A stretch of DNA of 64,000 nucleotides from CADCVW01 sp964251385 (GCA_964251385.1 CAXUJK010000003.1:248001-312000); one strand, 5' to 3'; shown: positions 1-9,888, numbered from the stretch's first letter. Notes: a model not told the origin generated them from the sequence alone. Numbers and translations are program-made.

Positions 1-935
1 AAGCGCTCGACCGCCGACTTGCCGGGGCGATCCGCGTAATTCATGCGCGCCGCGATCTCGCGTTGCGCGTCGAACCCGAGCCGTTCCTCCGCGCGGCCGG
101 ACAGGTCGTGGAGATGACAACGAACCGACCAGAAGAAGCGTTCGGCGCGGCCGAAGCGGCGCAGTTCGTCGGCGTCGAACAGCCCGGCGGCGACGAGTTC
201 GGGCGCGCGGCGCACCCGGTACGCGTATTTGCCGATCCACAGCAGCGTGTGGAGGTCGCGCAAGGCCCCCTTGCCGTCCTTGACGTCGGGTTCGACGACG
301 TAGCGGCTGTCCCCGCGTGCGACGTGGCGCTGGTTGCGCTCGGCGAGCTTGGCGGTGACGAACGCCGGCGCGGTGGAGGCCTGCAGCGTGGCGAAACGGG
401 CGGACAGGTCGTCGAATACCGCCATGTCGCCGCAAACGGGACGCGCTTCGAGCAACGCGGTGCGGACGGACATGTCGTTGGTGGCGAGCCGCATGAACTC
501 GTCGACCGACGCGTTCTGCTGTCCCAGCTTGAGCCCCAGATCCCACAATAGATACAGCATCGCCTCGACGCGGGCCTCGGCCCAGGGATTGCGGCGCGAC
601 GGCGTGAGGAACAGGATGTCGACATCGGAGTGCAGCGCCATCTCCGCACGCCCGTAACCGCCGAGCGCCACGACCGCGAGGCGCTCGCCCGTGGTGCGGT
701 TGGCGGAGGGGTAGAGGCGGTCGCACGTGAAGTCGTGCACCGCACCGACGATGTCGTCGGTCAGCTGGGCGTAGGCGGCGGCGACGCGCATGCCTTCGCC
801 GGGATGTCGGCGAAGGCGTTCACCGATGGCGGCGCGTCCGGCGGCAAACGCGGGTTTGATGAGCGCGGCGGCGGATCGGCGGAGGTCAGCGGGGGGTGCT
901 TCCGGAAGGGCAAGGAGCTGATCGGTGAGACTCAT
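1..935 (-). CDS. glnD: [Protein-PII] uridylyltransferase GlnD, N-terminal part
   Basis: The window edge cuts this gene, leaving about 311 N-terminal codons read on the minus strand. The nucleotidyltransferase core is visible: GGYGR at residues 92-96 and HSDVD at 102-106. GlnD uridylylates and deuridylylates PII in response to glutamine and so sets nitrogen status signalling in the cytoplasm. The HD and ACT domains lie outside the window. The ATG at 935 overlaps the mutS TGA as ATGA, suggesting translational coupling and cotranscription with mutS. Family assignment is secure; only the missing C terminus limits it. Confidence 0.93.
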   Translation of the reverse strand, partial: MSLTDQLLALPEAPPADLRRSAAALIKPAFAAGRAAIGERLRRHPGEGMRVAAAYAQLTDDIVGAVHDFTCDRLYPSANRTTGERLAVVALGGYGRAEMALHSDVDILFLTPSRRNPWAEARVEAMLYLLWDLGLKLGQQNASVDEFMRLATNDMSVRTALLEARPVCGDMAVFDDLSARFATLQASTAPAFVTAKLAERNQRHVARGDSRYVVEPDVKDGKGALRDLHTLLWIGKYAYRVRRAPELVAAGLFDADELRRFGRAERFFWSVRCHLHDLSGRAEERLGFDAQREIAARMNYADRPGKSAVER

Positions 936-3529
936 TCGGTCGCCGCGGCGCGCTTGAGGTCGTACAGGGCGGCGAGCGCGTCGCGTGGGCTGAGCGCGTC
1001 GATGTCGATCGCACCCAGCGCGGTGCGCAACGGGTCGGGCGCGGGTTCGGCCAGGGCGGCGAACAGCGGCAGGTCGTCGAGGCCCGCGGCGATGCCTCCA
1101 GTCGCGGCGCGGCCCTGTTCCAGCTTGGCGAGCACGGCGCGGGCGCGCGCCACGACGGGGGCGGGGAGGCCGGCGAGCTTGGCGACCGCGAGCCCGTAGC
1201 TCTGCATCGCCTCGCCGCGTTCGACTTCGTGGAGGAAGACGAGCTCGCCCTTGTACTCGCGCGCGCGAACGTGGTGGAGGGACAGCGCGTCGAGTTTCGA
1301 GGCGAGCCGGGTCAGCTCGTGATAATGCGTGGCGAACAGGCAGCGGCAGCGGTTGGCGTCATGGATCGCCTCCAATACCGCCCAGGCGATGGCAAGCCCG
1401 TCATAGGTGGAGGTGCCGCGACCGACTTCGTCGAGAATGACCAGGCTGTTCGGCGTTGCCTGGCTGAGGATAGCGGCGGTTTCGACCATCTCGACCATGA
1501 AGGTGGAGCGGCCTTTTGCCAGATTGTCGGACGCGCCGACGCGGGAGAAGAGGCGGTCGACGATGCCGAGTTTGGCGGCGGTCGCGGGAACGAACGATCC
1601 GGCCTGCGCGAGAACCGCGATCAGCGCGTTCTGGCGCAGGAACGTAGACTTGCCGCCCATGTTGGGGCCGGTGACGAGCCAGACACGCGCATCGGCGGAC
1701 AGGCGGCAGTCGTTGGCGATGAAGCGGGCGCTGGCGGCGCGCAAAGCGGCCTCGACGACGGGGTGGCGGCCGCCCTCGACCTCGAAGCAGGATCGGTCGA
1801 CGAAGGCGGGGCGGCACCAGTTCGCTTCGTCGGCGAGAGTCGCCAAGCCGGCGGCGACGTCGATGCGGGCGAGCGCGTCGCAGGTCGCCGCGATCGCGGG
1901 CGCGCGGGCCATGGCGAGGGCAGTCAGCTCCTCCAGATGCGCCGCCTCCGCCGCAACCGCGTGCGCGCCCGATTGCGTCACGCGCAGCGCGACTTCGTGC
2001 AGGTCGGGCGCGTTGAAGCGGACGACGCCCGCGAGCGTCTGGCGGTGCGTAAAGCCGGAGTCCGCGGCCATCAGCTTGTCGGCGTGGCGCGCCTGCACTT
2101 CGATGTGGAAGCCGAGCACCGCGTTGTGCCTGATCTTCAATGATGGTGTGGAGGTCGCGTCGCGGTAGCGGGATTCGAGCTGCGCGATGGCGCGGCGGCC
2201 TTCTCCGCCCGCTGCGCGCAAGGCGTCGAGCGCGGCGTCGAATCCTTCAGCGATGTAGCCGCCACGATCGGTCTCGGTGGAGGGCGAGGGCACCAGGGCG
2301 CGCGCAAGGCGGTCGGTGAGCGCGCCGTGGCCGGTCAGCGCCGGAAGCAGATCGGCGAGCAAGGCGGGCGCGTCGGGTTCCGCGCTCAAGCGGTCGTGGA
2401 GCGCACGCGCGCCGTCGAGTGAGTCGCGCAACTGCGCCAGATCGCGTGGGGAGCCGCGGCCCGCGGCGAGCCGTCCCAGCGCACGGCCTGCGTCGGGTAA
2501 GGCTTTCAGCGCGGTACGCGCGGCATCGCGGCGGCCCGTGTCGAACCAGGCGACGAGGTCGAGCCGTGCACCAATGACGGCGATATCCGTCAACGGTGCG
2601 GACAGGTCCGCTCCCAGCAGCCGCGCGCCAGCGCCCGTCACCGTGCGGTCGATGCAGTGGAGCAGGCTTCCCTTGCGCCCGCCGCCGGCGATGCTGCACA
2701 ACTCCAGGCTGTCGCGCGTCGCCTCGTCGATCGCCATGTGGCTCGCGCGCACGACGGACACCGGCGGTTGCAGGAGCGTCGTGCCCTCCCGCGCCGCCTG
2801 GCCGAGATAGGCAAGCAGGCCCCCCGCCGCCGCCAGCTCCGCGCGGGAGAAGCGGCCGAACCCGTCCAGCGTCGCCACCCCGAACCGGGTTTTCAGCGCC
2901 GCCTCGCCGCGCAGGCTGTCGAAGCCCTCTTCGACGCGCGTATGCTCCCGCATCGTCAGCGGTTCGGGCGCGACGATCTCTGCCGGATCGATCCGCGCCA
3001 GCTCGCTTTCCAGCTCGGCGGGGGCGCAGCACGTCGTCTCGAACCGGCCGGTCGACACGTCCGCGGCCGCGATGCCGATCGCGTCCCCCGCCTGGGCGAG
3101 CGCGACCAGCCAGTTGGTGCTCGCGGGCTCGAGCAGCGTGTCCTCGGTCAGCGTCCCCGCAGTCACGACGCGCACGATCGCGCGCGATACGAGCGTCTTG
3201 CCCGACCGTTTCTTCGCGTCGGCGGGGCTTTCGGTCTGCTCGGCGATCGCGACGCGGTGCCCCGCGCGGATCAATCGCGCCAGGTACACGTCGGCGGCAT
3301 GCACGGGAACGCCGCACATCGGGATGGGCGCGCCGTCGTGATCCCCGCGCGCGGTCAGCGCGATGTCGAGCGTGCTCGCCGCCACCTTGGCGTCGTCGAA
3401 GAAGAGTTCGAAGAAATCGCCCATGCGGTAGAAGAGCAGGCAGCCGGGCACTTCGGCGCGCAGAGCGAGATATTGCGCGATCATGGGGGTAGGGGCGGTC
3501 TGCGCGGGGTTATCGCTGTCGCGGGCCAT
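932..3529 (-). CDS. mutS: DNA mismatch repair protein MutS
   Basis: This 865-residue protein recognises mismatches and starts methyl-independent repair with MutL. The mismatch-reading GDFFELF lies at residues 37-43, the Walker A GPNMGGKS at 621-628, and a Walker B DEVGRG follows near residue 705. The open frame continues 69 codons upstream, but the ATG at 3529 (MARDSDN) gives the family's usual length and places the clamp domain correctly. The upstream extension would read through a palindromic repeat. The 3' end overlaps glnD by four bases. Confidence 0.97.
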   Translation of the reverse strand: MARDSDNPAQTAPTPMIAQYLALRAEVPGCLLFYRMGDFFELFFDDAKVAASTLDIALTARGDHDGAPIPMCGVPVHAADVYLARLIRAGHRVAIAEQTESPADAKKRSGKTLVSRAIVRVVTAGTLTEDTLLEPASTNWLVALAQAGDAIGIAAADVSTGRFETTCCAPAELESELARIDPAEIVAPEPLTMREHTRVEEGFDSLRGEAALKTRFGVATLDGFGRFSRAELAAAGGLLAYLGQAAREGTTLLQPPVSVVRASHMAIDEATRDSLELCSIAGGGRKGSLLHCIDRTVTGAGARLLGADLSAPLTDIAVIGARLDLVAWFDTGRRDAARTALKALPDAGRALGRLAAGRGSPRDLAQLRDSLDGARALHDRLSAEPDAPALLADLLPALTGHGALTDRLARALVPSPSTETDRGGYIAEGFDAALDALRAAGGEGRRAIAQLESRYRDATSTPSLKIRHNAVLGFHIEVQARHADKLMAADSGFTHRQTLAGVVRFNAPDLHEVALRVTQSGAHAVAAEAAHLEELTALAMARAPAIAATCDALARIDVAAGLATLADEANWCRPAFVDRSCFEVEGGRHPVVEAALRAASARFIANDCRLSADARVWLVTGPNMGGKSTFLRQNALIAVLAQAGSFVPATAAKLGIVDRLFSRVGASDNLAKGRSTFMVEMVETAAILSQATPNSLVILDEVGRGTSTYDGLAIAWAVLEAIHDANRCRCLFATHYHELTRLASKLDALSLHHVRAREYKGELVFLHEVERGEAMQSYGLAVAKLAGLPAPVVARARAVLAKLEQGRAATGGIAAGLDDLPLFAALAEPAPDPLRTALGAIDIDALSPRDALAALYDLKRAAATE

Positions 3530-3579
3530 GGCCGAACCGTAGAGCCTCCGGGCGATCTCCGAAACTCTCCGCTTTCCCC

Positions 3580-3650
3580 CGTTCGTCCCGAGTGTAAACG
3601 AGGGGCGTTTCGCACGGACCAGCGCCCCTCGTTTACACTCGGGACGAACG
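3580..3650. repeat. Perfect 28-bp inverted repeat, dispersed family copy 1
   Basis: Arms at 3580-3607 and 3623-3650 are exact reverse complements around a 15-nt loop. The right arm reads cgcccctcgttt then acactcgggacgaacg. It lies between the divergent genes mutS and maeB. A diverged copy occurs at 60882-60980, so this is a dispersed element and not a gene-specific operator. It could form a strong hairpin in a maeB or mutS leader transcript. Confidence 0.9.
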
Positions 3651-3685
3651 TGTTCGGTTGGAGGCATGAAGCGGGAGCGAGGGTC

Positions 3686-5938
3686 ATGAGCGAACGCGAC
3701 ACGAGCTATAACGAGCAGGAAGCGCTCGACTTCCACAGTTCCGGCCGTCCCGGAAAAATCGAGATCGTCGCGTCCAAGCCGATGGCGACGCAGCGAGACC
3801 TGTCGCTGGCCTATTCGCCGGGCGTGGCCGCGCCCGTGCTCGCCATCGCGCGCGATCCGGCCGCCGCGTACGACTACACCGCCAAGGGCAACCTGGTCGC
3901 GGTTATCTCCAACGGCACCGCGATCCTGGGGCTGGGCAATCTCGGCGCGCTCGCTTCGAAACCCGTAATGGAAGGCAAGGCAGTCCTCTTCAAACGTTTT
4001 GCGGATGTCGACTCGATCGATCTCGAACTCGCGACGGAGGACACGGACCGCTTCATCGACGCGGTGGCGCTGATGGAGCCGAGCTTCGGCGGCATCAACC
4101 TGGAGGACATCGCGGCACCCGCCTGCTTCATCATCGAGCAGGCCCTACGCGAGCGCATGAACATCCCCGTGTTCCATGACGACCAGCACGGCACCGCGAT
4201 CATCGCCGCCGCCGGGATCATCAACGCGCTGCACCTGACGGGCCGCGACATCCGCGACGTCGACGTCGTCGTCAACGGCGCGGGCGCGGCCGCGATCGCG
4301 TGCACCGAACTCGTCAAGGCAATGGGGGTCGCGCGGGTCATCATGTGCGACACCAAAGGAGTGATCTGGCAGGGTCGCACGGAATCGATGAACCAGTGGA
4401 AGTCCGCGCACGCCGCCGCCACGGACAGGCGGACGTTGGCCGAGGCGCTCGACGGCGCGGACATCTTTTTGGGGTTGTCCGTCGCGGGCGCGGTGACGCC
4501 CGGCATGGTCGCGCGGATGGCCCCGAACCCGATCATCTTCGCCATGGCCAATCCCGATCCGGAGATCTCGCCGCCCGACGCGCGCGCGGCCCGGCCCGAT
4601 GCGATCATCGCCACGGGACGGTCGGACTTTCCCAACCAGGTCAACAACGTGCTCGGCTTCCCCTTCATCTTCCGGGGTGCGCTCGACGTGCGTGCGACGA
4701 CGATCAACGAGGAGATGAAGATCGCCGCCGCACATGCGCTCGCCGCGCTTGCGCGCAGCCAGGTGCCCGAGGAGGTCGCGGCGGCCTATGGCGGCACATC
4801 GCCGAGCTTCGGCGTCGACTACATCATCCCCGCGCCCTTCGACCCGCGCCTGATGGAAGTCGTTCCCGCCGCGGTCGCGCAGGCGGCGATGGACAGCGGT
4901 GTCGCGCGCCGGCCGATCGCGGACATGGCGGCGTACCGGACGCAGCTGCGCTCGCGGCTCAACCCGACGACGTCCGTGCTGACGCTCGCCTACGAGGCCG
5001 CGCGCGCAAACCCCAAACGGGTGTTGTTCGCGGAAGGCGAGGAGGAAGTCGTCCTGCGCGCGGCGATCGCGTTCAAGGAAGGCGGGTACGGCATTCCCGT
5101 GCTCGTCGGGCGCGACGACGTTCACGAACGCCTGCGCGCGCTGGGCGTCGCCGATCCGGAAGTGTTCGAGGTCCACAACAGCCGCACGTCGCGCCGCATG
5201 GGCGAGATGAAGGCGTATCTGTACGACCGGCTGCAGCGCCGCGGCGCGCTCGAACGTGACGTCGAACGCCGGGTCAATCAGGATCGCAACGTGTTCGGCG
5301 CGCTCATGCTCGTGCTGGGCGAGGCCGACGTCATGATCACGGGCCTGACGCGCCCGTTCGGCCAGACGCTGAGCGCCGTCCGGCAGGTGATCGACGACGG
5401 GGCGGCGACGCCGTTCGGCATCCACGTTCTCGTCGGCCAGGCGCACACCGTGTTCATGGCGGACACGACTGTCAACGAGCGCCCGGACGCGGCTCAGCTG
5501 GCGGAGATCGCGCGCGTCACCGCCGCCGTGGCGCGCCGCATGGGCCACGAACCGCGCGTCGCGTTCCTCAGCTACTCGACCTTCGGCAACCCGCCGGGCG
5601 CGTATCTGGCATCGGTGCGCGGGGCCGTCGCCCTGCTCGATGCCGCGGGCGTCGACTTCGAATATGAAGGCGAAATGGCGCCCGACGTCGCGCTCAACCC
5701 GCAGGCGATGCGGCACTACCCTTTCAGCCGCCTGTCCGGGCCCGCCAACGTGCTCGTCATGCCAGGGCTGCAGTCCGCCAACCTGTCGGCCAAATTGCTG
5801 CGCGAATTGGGCGGTGACGCGGTGATCGGCCCCATGCTGGTCGGCCTGTCGCGTCCGGTCCAGATCGCGGCCATGACGTCGACCGCGAGCGATCTGGTGA
5901 CGCTGGCGGTATTGGCGGCGGGTGGGGTCGTCGGCTAG
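3686..5938 (+). CDS. maeB: NADP-dependent malic enzyme with C-terminal phosphotransacetylase-like domain
   Basis: A 750-residue protein of the MaeB type. The N-terminal half is malic enzyme: malate-binding and NAD(P)-fold segments, with SLAYSPGVAAPV near the start and a VNGAGAAAIA dinucleotide loop. From about residue 430 it continues into a phosphate acetyltransferase-like domain that in known MaeB proteins is regulatory rather than catalytic. It decarboxylates malate to pyruvate with NADPH production. The frame stays open far upstream through antisense mutS. The ATG at 3686, after a purine-rich gcgggagcgaggg, gives the normal N terminus. Confidence 0.94.
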   Translation: MSERDTSYNEQEALDFHSSGRPGKIEIVASKPMATQRDLSLAYSPGVAAPVLAIARDPAAAYDYTAKGNLVAVISNGTAILGLGNLGALASKPVMEGKAVLFKRFADVDSIDLELATEDTDRFIDAVALMEPSFGGINLEDIAAPACFIIEQALRERMNIPVFHDDQHGTAIIAAAGIINALHLTGRDIRDVDVVVNGAGAAAIACTELVKAMGVARVIMCDTKGVIWQGRTESMNQWKSAHAAATDRRTLAEALDGADIFLGLSVAGAVTPGMVARMAPNPIIFAMANPDPEISPPDARAARPDAIIATGRSDFPNQVNNVLGFPFIFRGALDVRATTINEEMKIAAAHALAALARSQVPEEVAAAYGGTSPSFGVDYIIPAPFDPRLMEVVPAAVAQAAMDSGVARRPIADMAAYRTQLRSRLNPTTSVLTLAYEAARANPKRVLFAEGEEEVVLRAAIAFKEGGYGIPVLVGRDDVHERLRALGVADPEVFEVHNSRTSRRMGEMKAYLYDRLQRRGALERDVERRVNQDRNVFGALMLVLGEADVMITGLTRPFGQTLSAVRQVIDDGAATPFGIHVLVGQAHTVFMADTTVNERPDAAQLAEIARVTAAVARRMGHEPRVAFLSYSTFGNPPGAYLASVRGAVALLDAAGVDFEYEGEMAPDVALNPQAMRHYPFSRLSGPANVLVMPGLQSANLSAKLLRELGGDAVIGPMLVGLSRPVQIAAMTSTASDLVTLAVLAAGGVVG

Positions 5939-5941
5939 CCG

Positions 5942-6406
5942 CTACTGCGACTGCCCTCCCGCCGCGCCCGTGCCCGGCGCGCGGACCGCGCCGATATTCC
6001 CGAACAGTTCCTGGAAGAAACCGCGGTTGCGGCCGAGCGTCGGGGTCTTGTCGCCGTCGGGATCGATCGCCGCGATCTTTTCGAGGCCGGTTCGCGTCAC
6101 GCTCGCGACGTTGCCGCCCGCATCGAAACGCACGCGCAACACGGTCTGCGCGCTCGCACGCGGCGCGTTGAACGCGAGCTGGCGCGTGTCGCGGGACACG
6201 TAGAACCATTCGTTGGCGTCGAATTGCCCCACGAACGTCGGCCGGCCGAGCGTCTTGGCGACCGAATCGCGATTGTCGACACCCGGCTGCACCGATGCGA
6301 CCAGCGTTTCGTCGGCGACGTACCCCTTGTGGTCGCGGATGCGCGTGCAACCGGCGGTCGTCAGCAGGGCCAAGGTGACGGCAATCGTGAGGGTACGGGA
6401 ATTCAT
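5942..6406 (-). CDS. bamE: Outer membrane assembly lipoprotein BamE
   Basis: A 154-residue lipoprotein with a signal peptide ending LTTAGC (lipid cysteine 20) and an SmpA/OmlA domain containing GRPTFVGQFD and EWFYVSRDTR. BamE is an accessory subunit of the BAM complex that inserts beta-barrel proteins into the outer membrane. It is divergent from the cytochrome bc1 chaperone gene, with about 66 bp between the two starts, and converges on maeB with a 3-bp gap. A Gly/Gln-rich tail ends the protein. Confidence 0.9.
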   Translation of the reverse strand: MNSRTLTIAVTLALLTTAGCTRIRDHKGYVADETLVASVQPGVDNRDSVAKTLGRPTFVGQFDANEWFYVSRDTRQLAFNAPRASAQTVLRVRFDAGGNVASVTRTGLEKIAAIDPDGDKTPTLGRNRGFFQELFGNIGAVRAPGTGAAGGQSQ

Positions 6407-6472
6407 GATCGACTCCGGTCTACGCGAACAGGAGCCCGGCTTGCGGCCCCACGAACAGGGCACCATTATCAC

Positions 6473-7027
6473 ATGGGCGCACGCGTCCACGCAAGCCGCG
6501 CCCCAAGCCTTGAGGATCCCGACCTGTTCAACCCGTTCCGCCGTTCCGAACCCAGGACCACGCTGGCTCCGCTCTACGCCGCCGTCGTCGCACGTGCGCG
6601 TCAGCCCGAATGGTATCTCAACGGCGTGCCGGACACGTTCGACGGCCGCTTCGACATGGTCGCCAGCATCCTGGCGCTCGTCCTGCTGCGACTGGAGCGG
6701 GAAGGCGAGGCGACCCGGCAGCCACAGGTCCTGCTCGCGGAAACGTTCGTCGACGACATGGACGGAGTGCTGCGCCAGATGGGGGTCGGCGACCTCATGG
6801 TCGGCAAGCATGTGGGCAAGATGATGGGGGCCTTGGGCGGCCGTCTGACCGCATATCGCGACGCGCTCGGCAGCGGCGACATGGTCCAAGTCGTCCGGCG
6901 CAACATCTTCCGCGACAATGCGGCGCCCAACGCGCATGTCGCGTTCGTCGCGGACCGATTGCATGACGTCGCACGTGAAGTCGACGCGGTGCCGCTCGAT
7001 GCACTTTTGGCGGGGCGGATCGCGTGA
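6473..7027 (+). CDS. Ubiquinol-cytochrome c chaperone family protein
   Basis: A 184-residue protein of the CBP3/UQCC family, recognised from NGVPDTFDGRFDM, the ETFVDDMDGVLRQMGVGDL segment and KHVGKMMGALGGR. The family assists cytochrome b maturation in complex III. The ATG at 6473 has no obvious Shine-Dalgarno sequence, so the exact N terminus is uncertain. The reliable homology begins around residue 20. The stop overlaps the next gene as GTGA, suggesting coupled translation with YceD. Confidence 0.85.
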   Translation: MGARVHASRAPSLEDPDLFNPFRRSEPRTTLAPLYAAVVARARQPEWYLNGVPDTFDGRFDMVASILALVLLRLEREGEATRQPQVLLAETFVDDMDGVLRQMGVGDLMVGKHVGKMMGALGGRLTAYRDALGSGDMVQVVRRNIFRDNAAPNAHVAFVADRLHDVAREVDAVPLDALLAGRIA

Positions 7028-7527
7028 CCGAGTTTGCGCGTCCCGTGCGGGTCGACACCATCGGCACCGCGCCCCGGGAGATCACGCTCGAAGCGGATGC
7101 GGACGAGCGCGCGGCGCTCGCGCGGCGTTTTGATATCGTCTCGCTGGATGTGCTGACCGCAACCGCTTCGGTGGTCCGGCAAGAGTCCGAGATTCGGGTC
7201 GCCGGGCATCTGTCCGCGCGGCTGGTCCAATCCTGCGTCGCGACCGACGTTCCGCTGCCCGCCGCGATCGACGTGCCGTTCGCGGTTGCGTTCCGAACCG
7301 AGATGGCGGACGCACCCGACGACGCGGAACTCAGCGCAGACGATTGCGACGTCGTGTTTTACGAAGGCGGGGCGATCGACCTCGGCGAGGCGGTCGCCGA
7401 AACGCTCGCGCTGGCGATAAACCCTTACCCGCGAAGCCCCCACGCGGACGCGGTGCTCAAGGAAATGGGCGTGCTCGGCGAGGCGGAAGCGGGGCCGTTC
7501 GCGGCGCTCGCTGCTCTCAAGAAATAG
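7024..7527 (+). CDS. YceD family protein (DUF177)
   Basis: A 167-residue protein starting at GTG 7024 within the preceding stop (GTGA). The SCVATDVPLP segment and the acidic DDCDVVFYEGGAIDLGE followed by INPYPRSP are typical of the YceD/DUF177 family, linked to 23S rRNA accumulation. In many bacteria it precedes rpmF and plsX; here it ends the operon and converges on ssb with a 3-bp gap. Function is known only at family level. Confidence 0.88.
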   Translation: MTEFARPVRVDTIGTAPREITLEADADERAALARRFDIVSLDVLTATASVVRQESEIRVAGHLSARLVQSCVATDVPLPAAIDVPFAVAFRTEMADAPDDAELSADDCDVVFYEGGAIDLGEAVAETLALAINPYPRSPHADAVLKEMGVLGEAEAGPFAALAALKK

Positions 7528-7530
7528 CTT

Positions 7531-8034
7531 TCAGAACGGGACGTCGTCGTCCAGATCGCTGTCGAACGCCGGCGGCGGCTTCGAGCCCGAGCGCGATCCG
7601 CCGCCGCCGAAACCACTACCTCCGCCGCCGCGACCGCCGAACTCGCCGCCGCCGTCATCTCCGCCGTAGCCGCCGCCACTGCCGCCACTGCGGCTGTCCA
7701 TCAGCACGAGCTCGCCGCGGAATTTCGGCACCACGATCTCGGTCGTGTACTTGTCCTGTCCGTTATTGTCCTGCCACTTGCGCGTCTGGACCTGGCCCTC
7801 GAGGTACACCTTCGAGCCCTTTTTCAGGTAGTTCTTGGCGACCTTGGCCAGATGCTCGTTGAAGATCGCGACCTTGTGCCACTCGGTCTTCTCCTGCCGG
7901 TTGCCTTCGCGGTCCTTCCACGTTTCCGAGGTCGCAACGGTAAAGTTCACGACTTCGTTGCCGTTGGAGAACGTCTTCGACTCCGGGTCCGCGCCCAGAT
8001 TGCCGACCAGAATGACCTTGTTGACGCCCGCCAT
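7531..8034 (-). CDS. ssb: Single-stranded DNA-binding protein
   Basis: A 167-residue SSB. Residues 1-110 form the OB fold (NKVILVGNLGADPE, TSETWKDREG, YLEGQVQTRKW). A glycine-rich linker follows, and the acidic tip DLDDDVPF is the partner-binding tail used by RecQ, PriA and other repair proteins. It binds ssDNA during replication, repair and recombination. No LexA-type site was seen in the short upstream gap to feoB. Confidence 0.97.
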   Translation of the reverse strand: MAGVNKVILVGNLGADPESKTFSNGNEVVNFTVATSETWKDREGNRQEKTEWHKVAIFNEHLAKVAKNYLKKGSKVYLEGQVQTRKWQDNNGQDKYTTEIVVPKFRGELVLMDSRSGGSGGGYGGDDGGGEFGGRGGGGSGFGGGGSRSGSKPPPAFDSDLDDDVPF

Positions 8035-8046
8035 ATCGTTCTTCCG

Positions 8047-9888
8047 CTAAAGCCCAGCCCAGGTCGCGATCCAGAAGGTCGCGCCCGCCGCTAGGTAGGC
8101 GAGGCCGAACAGATAGGCGAGCATAAAGGCGGGCCATTTCCACCCGTTCGTCTCGCGCCGCGTCACCGCGACCGTCGACAGGCATTGCGGCGCGAACACG
8201 AACCACATCAGGAACGCCAATGCGGTCGGCAGCGGCCAGCGGCCGCGCAGGCGCTCGATCAGGCCCTGGCTCTGCTTGGCCTCGTCCGTTTCCTGAATCG
8301 AATAGACGGTGGCGAGCGCGGACACCGCGACTTCGCGCGCAGCCATGGCCGGGATCAGGGCGAGCGCGATTTCTCGGTTGAAGCCGATGGGTTCGACCAC
8401 GACCGCCAGCGCGGTCGCCATCTTGCCCGCGATCGAACTGTCGAGCGCGGACTGGCCGGGCCGCGGCTGCGGAAAGGAGAGCAGCGCCCACAGCACGATC
8501 GTCGACACCAGGATGATGCCGCCCGCGCGCTTCAGGAAGATGGTCGCGCGCTGCCATAGCCCCAGCGCGATGTCGCGCACACGCGGCACCTGGTATTTGG
8601 GCATTTCCATCATGAACCCGGTCTTCGCGCCCCGCGCGACCGTGCGGCGCAGGATCAGAGCGGCCCCCATCGCGCCGAGAATGCCCATTGCATAGAGGCC
8701 GAACAGGACGAGCCCCTGCAGTCCGACACCCGGGCCTACGGACGTCGCGGGGATGAACGCGGCGATGATCACCGCGTAGACGGGCAGGCGCGCGCTGCAC
8801 GTCATCAGCGGCGCGATGAGGATGGTAGTCAGCCGGTCCTTGGCGTCGGCGATCGTGCGCGTCGCCATGATGCCGGGGATCGCGCACGCGAACGACGACA
8901 GCAGCGGAATGAACGCGTGACCGGACAGCCCGACGCGCGCCATCAGCCGGTCCATCAGGAACGCCGCGCGCACCATATAGCCGGACGCTTCAAGCAGCAG
9001 GATGAAGAAGAACAGGATCAGGATCTGCGGCAGGAACACGACCACCGCGCCGACGCCGCCCAGCACGCCGTCGACCACGGCGGAGCGGATCAACCCGTCC
9101 GGAAGCACCGACGACGCCGCGCCCTGTAGCGCGATCAACCCAGACTCGATCAGCGCGACGGGGGCTTCGGACCAGGCGAACACAGCCTGGAACATCAGGA
9201 ACATGATTCCCGCGAAGATGAGCGGGCCGGCGAGGGGGTGCAGCGCGATGCGGTCGAGCCATCCGGCGGCGGCAGCGGCGGGACGCTGGCTCAACGTCGC
9301 GGTCGCCGCGATGGCGCGCGCGCGCGTCCCCAAAGAGCGGGGGTCGTGCGGGCTCTTCGCGATCTCGCGCCGAACCAGCACTTCGCCCGCGAGCGCTTCG
9401 GCCACCGCATCCTTGCCGACGCGGCGCACAGCCACCGTCTCGACGACGGGGACGCCCAGCGCCTGGCTCAACCGTTCGGGGCTGATCTCCAGCCCGTCGC
9501 GTCGCGCCAGGTCGACCATGTTGAGCGCGACCACGGTCGGGTGGCCCAGGTCGATCAGCTCGAGCGCGAAGCGCAGGTGGTTGTCGAGATTGGTCGCGTC
9601 GAGGACGATGAGCAGCCCGTCGGGCAGGCGTTCGCCTTCCTGCCGTCCGAGCAGGACGTCGCGCGTCACCGCCTCGTCGGGGCTCGAAGGCTCCAGGCCG
9701 TACGCGCCGGGCAGGTCGACGAGTTCGACGGGCCGCCCGTCGGGAAACGCGAAGCGGCCCGATTTGCGCTCGACGGTGACGCCCGGGTAGTTGCCCACCT
9801 TCTGGCGCGCGCCCGTCAGCATGTTGAAGAGCGCGCTCTTGCCGGCGTTCGGATTCCCGACCACCGCAATGAGCGGCATCGGGTTCAT
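8047..9888 (-). CDS. feoB: Ferrous iron transport protein B
   Basis: A 613-residue inner-membrane transporter. The cytosolic G domain starts with the G1 loop GNPNAGKS (residues 11-18) and has NMVD as G4. The C-terminal half has multiple membrane segments with Gate motifs (ALIPAMAAREV) and the FVFAPQCLSTV segment. It is shorter than the enterobacterial form, as usual in alphaproteobacteria. It imports Fe(II) with FeoA, encoded 21 bp upstream in the same operon. No FeoC is seen. Confidence 0.95.
   Translation of the reverse strand: MNPMPLIAVVGNPNAGKSALFNMLTGARQKVGNYPGVTVERKSGRFAFPDGRPVELVDLPGAYGLEPSSPDEAVTRDVLLGRQEGERLPDGLLIVLDATNLDNHLRFALELIDLGHPTVVALNMVDLARRDGLEISPERLSQALGVPVVETVAVRRVGKDAVAEALAGEVLVRREIAKSPHDPRSLGTRARAIAATATLSQRPAAAAAGWLDRIALHPLAGPLIFAGIMFLMFQAVFAWSEAPVALIESGLIALQGAASSVLPDGLIRSAVVDGVLGGVGAVVVFLPQILILFFFILLLEASGYMVRAAFLMDRLMARVGLSGHAFIPLLSSFACAIPGIMATRTIADAKDRLTTILIAPLMTCSARLPVYAVIIAAFIPATSVGPGVGLQGLVLFGLYAMGILGAMGAALILRRTVARGAKTGFMMEMPKYQVPRVRDIALGLWQRATIFLKRAGGIILVSTIVLWALLSFPQPRPGQSALDSSIAGKMATALAVVVEPIGFNREIALALIPAMAAREVAVSALATVYSIQETDEAKQSQGLIERLRGRWPLPTALAFLMWFVFAPQCLSTVAVTRRETNGWKWPAFMLAYLFGLAYLAAGATFWIATWAGL

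Noticed and set aside
2657..3685. Long in-frame extension upstream of maeB.
   Set aside because: It is antisense to mutS and runs through the palindromic repeat; the normal MaeB N terminus begins at 3686.
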